64,000 bases of DNA from Poa pratensis (taxonomy: Eukaryota > Streptophyta > Magnoliopsida > Poales > Poaceae), in contig CAMZMU010000117.1 in assembly GCA_947311845.1 (NCBI GenBank), positions 76,613,232 through 76,677,231 on the forward strand, written 5' to 3'. Of this stretch, positions 32,929 to 43,275 are shown piece by piece. The notes beneath the pieces were generated by a model. It had not been told where the DNA came from. It did no database searches and saw only the letters and a program-made list of their open reading frames with translations. Made by a program: the position numbers and the translations under genes. How positions within the stretch are numbered: the stretch's first letter is position 1; each line of letters opens with the position of its first letter.

Positions 32929-33741
32929 TGTTGAATATATAAGCAATTTAGCATATGATTTAATTCGTGAAAACAGTAAACAGAACATGACTAGAATAAT
33001 AAGAATTAAACTAATCATGCGATCTACCAGTACAATAGATAAACAGATGCGATCTACCAATGCCGTAGATAAATAGAACAAATCTACAGCATATACTACT
33101 AGCAGAAATTGTAGTAGTAATTCGAACAGGAAGATTAGGAGATCATACAGTGTGGCAGCAGCTGCAGCGGAAGCAGAAGCGGAAGCGTTGGCGTTCGTGT
33201 TGTCGCCCATGTCGTCGATGAAGAGGCTACCGATGTCGGGGAAGAAGTCGTCGTTGGGAAAGAACTCGAAGCCAGTAGTCGCGCGAGTACGCTCCCCAAA
33301 AACCTGATCGCCCCTCTCCCGTACAGGATCACAAGAGGCGGGGTTCCGGAGGCCTACTGTCCCTTCAATCGGTGCATGCCGGAAGACGGGATGGAGATGA
33401 CTTGGAAGACGGCGGCGCAAGGTTCTGGAACTAGGACGGCGAGCGACCATGTGTTGCGTGTAGGCGGCTAGGATTCGCTCAGCCAGGATATAAAGTGCGG
33501 GTCGGGTAGGACGTGGGCGCAGCCGCACGATCAAGTCGGTAATAGCCCCAAGATCCAAAAGAATCGGAAACGGCTGAGGTAATTAACGCATCCGTTAATT
33601 ATCAATCAATGACTAACAGCAAAAATATAAGCTCGGCTCGGCGAGATTCCCGCAACCCGCGGCGTGTCGTGTCGTGTCGTGACGAGACGAGACGAGCGAG
33701 CGGCGGCGGAGGAGGAGGAGAAGTGCGCGGGAGAGAGCCTT
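32929..33741 (-). mobile_element. Copia LTR, distal part (minus strand)
   Basis: On the minus strand this ends ATATTCAACA at 32929. It contains the GTTAATTACCTCAGCC phrase of a grass copia LTR family, and a promoter-like CTTTATATCC near 33487-33496. It continues across the Athila-lineage insertion into 48786-48988. The 5-bp sequence GCCTT at 33737-33741 is the TSD of that insertion. The 248-codon frame in it is non-coding LTR sequence. Confidence 0.65.
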
Positions 33742-34028
33742 TGATGCATGTAAAATGCATACATGAACTTTGCACTTTAAATTGCTTATATTCCAATCAT
33801 ATTTGCATCATATAAGGGTTATATCAATGTTTTATCATGATTTTGGAAATATCTCAATGATTTCCTATTTTGAGGAGAAGTGCGCGGGAGAGAGCCTTTG
33901 ATGCTGTAAAATGCATACATGAACTTTGCACTTTAATTGCTTATATTCCAATCATATTTGCATCATATAAGGGTTATATCAATGTTTTATCATGATTTTG
34001 GAATATCTCATGATTTCCTATTTTTATG
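33715..34028 (+). repeat. 157-bp tandem duplication across an insertion junction
   Basis: Copy 1 (33715-33871) and copy 2 (33872-34028) each start GAGGAGAAGTGCGCGGGAG. Each contains 27 bases of copia LTR, including GCCTT, and then the first 130 bases of the Athila LTR. A few single-base indels separate them. The event must postdate the insertion because it copies both sides of the junction. Confidence 0.92.
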
Positions 34029-35618
34029 GAATTAACCCTGCACAGGCAGAAAACCCCGTTTTCTTATTTTAATGTTTCAGGGACCCAAACGTCAACGAAA
34101 TCACCTGGAAATTTACGGGCGTCAATATTTGGAAGGAAGAAGACCTGTGGGCGAAGGAAGCGAACAAGCGGAGGCCCGAGGCCAAACGGGGGTGGCCCAC
34201 GCGGCCAGGTACTGTGGCCGCGTGGGGCCCACCCGTTTGGCCTCGTGGCTCCGTTGCCGTCGATCTTCGCTCCACCGACATCGTCTTGACCTAAAAACGC
34301 CTATAAAAAAGGTCCCCCGACGTTCTCTGGAAGGAGCGCCGCACAAACACAGAAACACCGAAACGGAGATCAGGAGCTGCAGATTGGAGGGGGAAAACTC
34401 CGGCGGGGCGCTGCCGGCGTGGTCTCCATCTTCTCCATCGACTTCTCCACCGTCTCCATGATGAAGAGGGAGTAGTCCACCTCTGGACTATGGGTTTGTG
34501 GAAGTAACTTATGTATCTCTCCTCTCTTGAGCTTCACTAATTAGCACCGTATGAGCTGCTGAACATGATTACGGTCACCGTTGTAATACCTTTGTGGTGG
34601 ATCTTTATGAGTTAATATATGTTTGAGATTGCAATGTTTGTTTCAGTTATGAGTATAGATGCATATTATGTACCCCGTTCTTGTCTACTTGTTTTGATCA
34701 AGCATGTTTATGAGAGCGTGTGTGGGGGAACGTGTGCATTAGTTGGAGTAACGGGGGGTGGCTAGTGCAGTGAACGTGAGAGAAAGTTCTGCGATCCACT
34801 TTGGTATCTTTACCTTACTTTGTTACCTCACTAGGGATAAACTAAAATACCATGCTACCGGGGATGTGGGCGTGACCATTGCCACTACTCCATGACTAGA
34901 TCTAGCATGTTCTTATTTTCACTTCATGTCATGATACTTAATGCTATACTCTGAGTTATCTTAATTACTGAGGTGTTATGATTTAGTTCGCATCTTGGTG
35001 GAGTATAAGAGAGGTTAATAACCAAAAGATCTCTATGTTAGGACGTGATGCCCATATATCTAAGTAACTTGTTATCAAACCCTGTGTTGCAATCTCATAT
35101 GTTAACTGTGTGTTCCATTGTCTACCACTTTATAAAGAGAGAGTGCATTTGTGAAACCATGAACCCCAGTCCATTTTTAATCATAAGAAACACCTTTCCA
35201 ACACCATATACCACTTTTCTATTTTCAGCCATCATTAAATCCGAAAATACAAAAATACTTTTCATCTTGCATACATCATTCAAAAACCCAAAAATATCAT
35301 TTATCATTGCATCCACCATCATTGCATATTTATTTCTTGTTTGCATTGCATAACTATCCTGATATCATTCTTACACCTTGTGCTTGACAACCACAGGTGA
35401 GGTTGAGGACCAAAACATCTAACCTTGTTTTGTAGGTAACCAAAAGAAGGATAAGAAGATAAATCTACCACTTCAGATTCCCCGAGAGTTCGATATTAAA
35501 CCCTCGAGTCACCCCTCGTGGGGAAAACTGTCTTCCACTTACTATACACTCTGCACTTGGAGTCTCAACCTAATCCCGTTTATTTTGCAGGTATCAAGCT
35601 TGCTCTTCGGGATCATCA
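33899..35618 (+). repeat. 5' LTR of Athila-lineage element A
   Basis: 1.72 kb. The promoter TATAAAAAA is at 34302-34310. An imperfect 29-base inverted repeat (34178-34206 with 34216-34244, nine-base loop) lies about 60 bases upstream and is preserved in the 3' LTR. Confidence 0.88.
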
Positions 35619-35628
35619 AGACGTTTTC

Positions 35629-35646
35629 TGGCGCCGTTGCCGGGGA
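35629..35646 (+). other. Primer-binding site, tRNA-Asp type (element A)
   Basis: TGGCGCCGTTGCCGGGGA, 10 bases after the LTR end. It is complementary over 18 bases to the 3' end of plant tRNA-Asp. Confidence 0.85.
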
Positions 35647-35883
35647 ATCGTAGCTGAGAGATTTATCCAAGGGTGTGCATCATCGCATTCATCTCACAAC
35701 AAAGTCAACGTCACCAACTTGTGCTAACACCTAAGCTTGGGGAGGTTGCACCTACGTGAGCACCATCTTATCCATCTTTACTTACAAAGCAATTTATTTG
35801 TTTTGTTAGTGTCATTGCATATCATATCATATTTATTTCAGTTTTGCATAAAAAATTAAAAATACCAAAAAAAACTTGCTAAA

Positions 35884-37881
35884 ATGGGAGAAAGAACTAA
35901 GTTGTGTGACTACACAAACACTCCTAATGATCAATTTATCACGAGAGCTATTGCCACACCTAAGATAAATGCTGAGAGTTATGAAGTAAGTCCTAGTTTG
36001 TTGAACTTGATAACTAGGGAACAATTTGGTGGTAGTGCTATGGAGGATGCCTCTATGCATCTTCATGACTTTGTTGAAATATGTGACATGCAAAAGTTTA
36101 AAAATGTGGAAAGTGATATCCTAAAACTGAAGTTATTTCCTTTTTCACTTAGAGGAAAAGCTAAAGAGTGGTTGCATTCCTTGCCATCTGGTAGTATTAA
36201 TTCTTGGGATGATCTAAAAGAAGCTTTCATTAAGAAATATTATCCCCCTGTTAAAATTTTGCAAAATAGAAACAACATCCTTTCTTTTAGGCAAAATGAA
36301 AATGAACATGTTGCTATGGCTTGGGATAGGATAAAACTTATGCTTAGAACTTGTCCCTCACATGGAGTTAATGAATGGACCATATTACACTCTTTCTACA
36401 ATGGTTTAAACTACATGTCTAGAAACATACTTGATTCTGCTGCTGGAGGTGCTTTTATGAGTAAGACTATAGTAGAAGCTAAAAATATATTGGAAAGCAT
36501 TTTACAAAACTATAGTCAATGGCATACTGATAGGGCACCTAATCCTTCTAAGAAAGTGAACTCTATTGAAGAAACTAATGATTTGTCATCTAAAATGGAT
36601 ACTATTCTTGCTTTGCTTAATAAACCTAGTGTTGAAAATGTTCCTTTGCAAGAACTAGTTGGAAACAATTCTGAAAATATTGATGTCAACTTCATTAGGA
36701 ACTATGGTAATAATGGGTATGGTAACAACAATTATAACTCTTATAATAAACCCCCATATGTTCCCAACAATCGTCCTTTTGTTCCATATCCTAATGCTAA
36801 TGATAATAATTGGAAGCCTATGTTATCACGCAATGATAATTCTGAGGCTAACAAAATTCTCATGGAACAAGTTGCTAGTCATAATACCATGATACAAGAG
36901 TTGAATAAGTCTGTTGCTTCTATTAGTTCTGATATTAAAGGCTTACAACTCCAAGCTGCAGGACTAGACAAAGCTTTGTCTAAACTAGCTGATAATCAAG
37001 CCACTTTATTGAGTATGTCTGCAGGGAAACCACAAGCATCACCTGTGGTTGGAATGAATTCTGTTAACATTGCTGAAAATGTTCCTCTTACTTTGGAGGA
37101 AACTCTTGATGAATTATTGAACTACCCTGAATATTTGTTGCCACTCATGTCTCAACTTGGTAGTTTAAAAGAAGAAGCTAAAGAAACTGAACATGATGAA
37201 TCTCTTATGCTGATTGAGTTGGAAAAGAAAGTTGAGGAAGTTAAAATGCTTAATGAAGTCAAGGATCCTTTGCTTGACTTAGAAAATTGTAGCTTGCATG
37301 AATTAATATCTATCTTACAAAAATTTGCAAGTGATCCTTCCATCAACACTAACCAAGCAGGTTTTGGTTCTTATATTGCTAATCATGTCTTGAAAGAAAA
37401 GATTGCTAGGTACAACCAAGAGGCTATGATACCACCTAAGCTTGGGGATATGTGGATACCTAAGGTACTAGTAACTATTGGAAAAGAGACACACCATGCC
37501 ATACTTGATCTAGGATCTAGTGTCTCTGTTTTATCTAAAGAACTATATGAAGTGCTTGAATTGAAAAATCTTGAAAAATGCTCTATTGAACTAGCACTTG
37601 CTGATGACTCTATTAAACATGCTTTGGGAAAAGTAAGTGATGTTATGGTAGAGTTACATATGACTTTTGTGCCTGTGGATTTTCTAATCATGGATATGGG
37701 GAATAAAACCTCTAGTCCTATTATTCTTGGAAGACCTTTTCTTCGTACCACAGGTGCTATCATTGATTCAAAGGAAGGGAATGTAAAGTTTCAGTTTCCA
37801 CACAAGAAGTGCATGGAACACTTTCCAAGGAAGAGGGAACCACCAAAGTTCAAGCTCCCTCATGAGCTTCGTCCACAATAA
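35884..37881 (+). CDS. gag-protease polyprotein of Athila-lineage element A, intact
   Basis: One uninterrupted frame of 665 codons. The Retrotrans_gag capsid domain spans about residues 55-210 (motifs LRGKAKEWLHSLP, DLKEAFIKKYYPP, FYNGL). An Asn/Tyr-rich spacer follows at 275-310, coiled-coil-prone segments at about 335-380 and 425-460, and a retropepsin-like domain at about 520-650. The active site is DLGSS at residues 542-546, and the IILGRPFLRTTGAIID block follows. The frame ends at a normal stop with no reverse transcriptase after it. The gag forms particles and the protease would mature them. An intact frame with no pol is the pattern expected for an element mobilised in trans. Confidence 0.85.
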   Translation: MGERTKLCDYTNTPNDQFITRAIATPKINAESYEVSPSLLNLITREQFGGSAMEDASMHLHDFVEICDMQKFKNVESDILKLKLFPFSLRGKAKEWLHSLPSGSINSWDDLKEAFIKKYYPPVKILQNRNNILSFRQNENEHVAMAWDRIKLMLRTCPSHGVNEWTILHSFYNGLNYMSRNILDSAAGGAFMSKTIVEAKNILESILQNYSQWHTDRAPNPSKKVNSIEETNDLSSKMDTILALLNKPSVENVPLQELVGNNSENIDVNFIRNYGNNGYGNNNYNSYNKPPYVPNNRPFVPYPNANDNNWKPMLSRNDNSEANKILMEQVASHNTMIQELNKSVASISSDIKGLQLQAAGLDKALSKLADNQATLLSMSAGKPQASPVVGMNSVNIAENVPLTLEETLDELLNYPEYLLPLMSQLGSLKEEAKETEHDESLMLIELEKKVEEVKMLNEVKDPLLDLENCSLHELISILQKFASDPSINTNQAGFGSYIANHVLKEKIARYNQEAMIPPKLGDMWIPKVLVTIGKETHHAILDLGSSVSVLSKELYEVLELKNLEKCSIELALADDSIKHALGKVSDVMVELHMTFVPVDFLIMDMGNKTSSPIILGRPFLRTTGAIIDSKEGNVKFQFPHKKCMEHFPRKREPPKFKLPHELRPQ

Positions 37882-40255
37882 AACAACAAGTAAGAAGCCT
37901 AGCTATATGGCTATAAAGAAAGCGCTTTGCGGGAGGCAACCCGGTTATTTTTGTGTGTGATTTTTCTTTGTGTCCTCTTGCTGTAACAAGAGATTTTGTG
38001 TCTAGTTAGGTTCTGGAGTTTTTAATAAAGTGCCAAGTTTTACCCTTTTTGGTTTGAAAAAGTTGCTTATAGCGTTCGGAGATTTTATTCCTGCACAAGT
38101 CAGTGCACGGTATGATTTTTAATTCTTATTCTGTAACTCCGAATGAGCTCATATTTGAACTGTAGTTGCAACTTTTCATCCTCTGTATGCATGAATTTTT
38201 TCGGAATTTTTCGAGAAAGTTTGGTAGGGTAGAAAAATACGTTTTGCTGCTGCTGTTTTTCTGGACAGATTCTGTCCCATTTTGTTTGATGCATGCTTTG
38301 AGCTTTTAAGTTGAATCTTTTTGATCCAATTGAGTTTATGAGTAGGCATACAACATTATACACTTTCTGGACATTCATATGAATTTTTGTTCAAGGATTA
38401 TATGCAGCAAGGAACCTATTTGTTTATCACTATTAATGCACCCCACAGAAAAGAGATGGGAGAAACGGTGTTTTGAAGTTTTTTCACAGGGATTGGAGGA
38501 GATGCACCAAGAGCTATCCAAGGATGGTGAAGACCATAAGCTTGGGGATGTGAAGACAACCCCGCTGGACCTACACACTCTCGGTTTGCACACGTCCAAC
38601 TTCTGTTTTTCGATCGAAACACTTTATCGCATAAACTTGGAGCGTCGTTTTTTGTTTTTGTTTGAGTCTTGAGAGACCACCACACTATCAATTATATATG
38701 AGAGAGCTACTGGAAATATGGGTTGAAATATGTTGGATGCTTTTATAAGATTGGGAAAAGGGATGTTTGACTTGATTTTTAATGATACATATAGTTGCAT
38801 GATTCATGAGCTTGTTTATGAGTAATAGTTTGCAAATTCTTTTTGTAGAGCTATCACTTATTCATGTTTTGGTGCTGATTGTTATTTACTTGGTTTAACA
38901 TGGATTAGTTAGTTCTATGGACACTCATGCATGCATCTAGATGGTCAACTTTCTCCCTTTTGCTAGCCCAAAAACTCCAACAAGCAAAAACTTGTTTCCA
39001 ACACCTTCAACCAAAGTTATTCCAGTGAGTCCACCATATCTACCTATTGGCTTTATGCTATTCCGAGTATGTTTAACATGTTGTTTGTGTTATCTTACCT
39101 CTGAATGAAAATGTTTATGTTATTGATTGCAATGGAAAAAAATTGGTTATATAGCTCTCACGAACTTGATGCACAATGTTCTTTTATTTGCATAATAAAA
39201 CTTGACCCATTGTGATTAAGATTATGATGTTTGTGGCTTGATGAATGTTTTGGGTTGGAAGTTAGCCCATATGTGCTGTCACATGGCAAGCTTTCAACAC
39301 GCTCTTCATCTCATTTAGTTGATATCATGTGCTTTTGTCTATGGATGCTTATCATGTTGAAATAAATGTGGAAATAGAGTGAGTTTAAATGAGTTTGTGT
39401 AAATGGTTAGAGAGACGCCTGGGCCGCTAATCTAAGCCATGCATCATTCATGGTGGAAATTTACTTACATACTATGGTGAACCTTCTGTGATACACCTTG
39501 CAATAAAAAACTATTCCAAATGGTAAATAAAAAGGGTGTTGAGATTGTTCATTTTGTTTGTTTGTCTTGTCATTTTGATATGGGCTTGTTCCATATCTTG
39601 GGACAAGAGGTACCCCAGTTGACGCTCTTGATGATACTATTATGCTTACAATGATATTTAATTGAACTTGCTTTGTTTCCCAAGTTGAGTAACACATGGT
39701 GTAAGTACTTGTATTCAAGGGGCATGAGACATTCAACCCATTCTTTATCAAGCACACTACTCATATTTGCTTTCACTTTAACCTTAATCATTCAAGATGC
39801 TATGATAGGGGCAATGAGAGCTTGACACCAATGAATACCTTATTGCAATCATTAACTTAAGTAGAAGAGTTTGGAAGTTGGATGAAACTTATGCATGCTT
39901 TACCTCTACTCACATATACATCTTTCCAAAGTGTACACCTATCATATTCAGATTTTCATCTACACTCTATGACCATTGTAGGATGTTCTACTTATCATTA
40001 TGCATACATGTGTTCCATATTACTTGCTACTATGTTACACTTTGTGAACTATCAATGAACATCCTTGTCTTGAATACTTGATATCACTTCATAAACTATT
40101 TGCATATTGCTACTCCTTTGAAGAATGAATCATTTGACTATATGTAGCAATAGTAATCATCTTTGATATCCATTGTTAAGTATTAAATTGCAAAGTCCAT
40201 GTTAGTTTTATCATCTTCATACTCGAGGACGAGCATGGATTAAGCTTGGGGATGT
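37882..40255 (+). other. Non-coding 3' region of element A
   Basis: No conserved frame. It opens with the GCGCTT-N3-GGGAGGCAACCC box (37923-37942), also found in element B, and closes with ACTCGAGGACGAG (40220-40232) and the polypurine tract AAGCTTGGGGA (40242-40252). AAGCTTGGGGA also occurs at 38538 and, within coding sequence, at 37438. In intact Athila relatives pol would occupy this space. Confidence 0.7.
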
Positions 40256-40802
40256 TGATGCATGTAAAATGCATACATGAACTTTGCACTTTAATTGCTT
40301 ATATTCCAATCATATTTGCATCATATAAGGGTTATATCAATGTTTTATCATGATTTTGGGAATATCTCATGATTTCCTATTTTTATGGAATTAACCCTGC
40401 ACAGGCAGAAAACCCCGTTTTCTTATTTTAATGTTTCAGGGACCCAAACGTCAACGAAATCACCTGGAAATTTACGGGCGTCAATATTTGGAAGGAAGAA
40501 GACCTGTGGGCAAAGGAAGCGAACAAACGGAGGCCGAGGCCAAACGGGGGTGGCCCACGCGGCCAGGTACTGTGGCCGCGTGGGGCCCACCCGTTTGGCC
40601 TCGTGGCTCCGTTGCCGTCGATCTTCGCTCCACCGACATTGTCTTGACCTAAAAACGCCTATAAAAAAGGTCCCCCGACGTTCTCTGGAAGGAGCGCCGC
40701 ACAAACACAGAAACACCGAAACGGAGATCAGGAGCTGCAGATTGGAGGGGGAAAACTCCGGCGGGGCGCTGCCGGCGTGGTCTCCATCTTCTCCATCGAC
40801 TT
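40256..40802 (+). repeat. 3' LTR of element A, first part
   Basis: Starts TGATGCATGTAAAATGC after the polypurine tract and repeats 33899-34447. It is interrupted after GACTT (40798-40802), the TSD of element B. The rest continues at 47603. Confidence 0.9.
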
Positions 40803-42393
40803 TGATACGTCTCAAACGTATCTATAATTTTTGATGTTCCATGCTTGTTTTATACCAATTGCTACATGTTTTGCATCTACTTTATATCACTTTTATACAT
40901 TTTTTGGGACTAACCTATTAACAAGATGCCGAAGTGCCAGTTCCTGTTTTCTGCTGTTTTTGTATTCCAGAAAAGCTAGTCTGGAAATATTCTCGGAATT
41001 GGACGAAACTACACGGGAGTCCCTATTTTACCAGAACACATCTGACGGACCAAAGAGGCGACGGAGAGGAGCCACGTGGGCCACACGCCAGGGCGCGGGC
41101 CCCCCTCTGCCGCGCCCTGGGGTGGTGTGGGCCCCACGGGCTCTCCAGCCGCCGCCCTTTCGCCTACTTATTCCCCCCGACGCGAAAACCCTAAGTACCT
41201 GAGCAAATATCCACGAAAAGTTCCAGAGACGCCGCCGTCGTCAACCCTAGCTCGGGAGGGTTCAGAACCTCTTCCCGGCACCCTGCCGGAGAGGGGAATC
41301 GTCACCGGAGGCTTCTACATCGCCATGCCTGCCTCCGGAGTGATGCGTGAGTAGTTCATCCTTGGACTACGGGTCCATAGCAGTAGCTAGATGGTTGTCT
41401 CTCCACTTTGTGCCATCATGTTTAGATCTTGTGAGCTGCCCTACATGATCAAGATCATATTATTGTAATGCTACATGTTGTGTTTGCTGGGATCCGATGA
41501 ATATTGAATATTATGTCAAGTTGATTATCAATCTATCTTATATGTTATTTAAGATCTTGCATGCTTTCCGTTACTCGTAGATGCTTTGGCCAAGTAGATG
41601 CTTGTAACTCCAAGAGAGAGTATTTATGCTAGATAGTGGGTTCATGTCTCCGTTTAACCTGGGACAGTGACAGAAAGTTCTAAGGTTGTGGATGTGCTGT
41701 TGCCACTAGGGATAACCTAACGATGCTATGTCCACGGACATATGTGTTTGTTTACATTACGCACTTTACTTAATGCAATTATCCGTTGCTTGCAACTTAA
41801 TACCAACGGGGACTCGGATGACAACCCGGCGGTGGATTATTAGTCATAGATGCTGTTGGATAACGATCTATGTATTATGTCGTAATGCCCAATTAAATAT
41901 CATAGTAGTCAACATGTCATGTATATGCATTGTCATGCGCTCACTATTCGTCAATTGCCCAGCTGTAATTTGTTCACCCAACATGTTAGTTATCTTTTAT
42001 GGAGAGACACCACTAGTGAACTGTGGACCCCGGTCCATTCTTTTACACTGATTAAACAACCACAAACTGCAAACTGTTCCTTTTTCATTCTCTGCAATTT
42101 AATACTCATTTTCCACACCATACGTTTAATCCTTTGTTTTCAGCAAGCCAGTGAGATTGACAACCTCACTGTTTCGTTGGGGCAAAGTAGTTTGATTGTG
42201 TTGTGTGCAGATTCCACGTCAACAGTCCAGACTCCCTCAACAACTATTTTTCTGGCGCCGTTGACAACCTTCTGAAGAGTTGCTGCTCCTACTGGTTCGA
42301 TAACCTTGGTTTCTTTCTGAGGGAAAACTTGCTGCTGACTACATCATACCTTCCTCTTGGGGTCTCCCAACGAACGTGTGTTTCACGTCATCA
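40803..42393 (+). repeat. 5' LTR of element B
   Basis: 1591 bp. A GC-rich hairpin (CAGGGCGCGG at 41089-41098 with CCGCGCCCTG at 41110-41119) precedes the transcribed part. Near its end, 42246-42260 repeats the primer-binding-site phrase TTTCTGGCGCCGTTG that occurs again just outside the LTR. Confidence 0.9.
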
Positions 42394-42404
42394 AGCTATT
42401 TTTC

Positions 42405-42422
42405 TGGCGCCGTTGCCGGGGA
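42405..42422 (+). other. Primer-binding site, tRNA-Asp type (element B)
   Basis: TGGCGCCGTTGCCGGGGA, 11 bases after the LTR end, identical over 18 bases to that of element A. Confidence 0.85.
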
Positions 42423-42589
42423 GACAGCAGTCTTCTGCAAGGGGAGTTTCACGCTTCCAATCTCTTTACTTTGTTTTTGTCTTGCTTAGTTTATTTTATT
42501 TTATCTTGTTTGCTTTCAATTATCAAAAACACAAAAAAATTAGTTACTTGCATTCAGTTTATTTTCAGTTTTGTTTTCTGTTAGTTATC

Positions 42590-43275
42590 ATGTCTGGTTC
42601 GGCTCATCATGTTTTGGTTCCTGAAGTTGAGGTTCGATCTTTTAAGCAACAAAGTGGAGAAAGTTTGAAAGATGCTTGGTATAGAATCAGCGATGCTCAT
42701 CGTAGGTGTGCTAAAAAATATTCCACTATGATCCTGCTTAGAAATTTTTATGTTGGCATAACTAGCTGGTATAGATATGTCTTGGACACTTTGACGGGAG
42801 GTAACTTTCTTGGTACCCTGCGTTGGAAGCTAGTTATATTATTGAGAGCCTAGTAGGAACACCACCTGTTAGTAACATTAAAAATGAGATCACCTTGGAA
42901 GATGTTATAAAGAAATTGGAGTCTATAGAGAAAAATTTGCCAAATCTCCTTGATAGTACTAGCAAAGTTGATGAATCACTGGGAACCATTAATGAAAGAA
43001 TTGCTGTTTTAGAAACTAGTACTATTCAAGATAATCAAAATCTTAGGATTGGTGAATTAGAGGAGGCTATGGATGCAATAAGTTCTACTTTTACCTCTAT
43101 TAAAACTAAAAGGCAAAAGGCTTTTGTGGGGAGAAAGCAAAAATTTATGTATGTTCCAAAAATTTCTAAACCAAAACCCACGGGTGCGTTAAAAAGGATA
43201 ACGTGTTCAATGAGCTTGAGGGTAAGTCACATAATGGTCTATTTAAATTTTCTTCCCAAGAATTACGTAAACTGA
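42590..43275 (+). pseudogene. gag-like remnant of element B
   Basis: Starts MSGSAHHVLVPEVEVRSF and continues with QQSGESLKDAWYRISDAH and LLRNFYVGITSWYRYVLD. These blocks are characteristic of the short gag of wheat-type Athila elements. A frameshift near 42815 moves the rest to another frame, which holds a coiled-coil-prone segment (KLESIEKNLPNLLDS, ERIAVLETS). It stops at 43275. No protease or polymerase follows. Confidence 0.75.

Noticed and set aside
32812..33558. 248-codon minus-strand frame that looks like a gene
   Set aside because: It lies within a copia LTR (end motif CAACA at 32929, start at 48988 across element A) and has a low-complexity Leu-rich tail; it is non-coding LTR and leader sequence.
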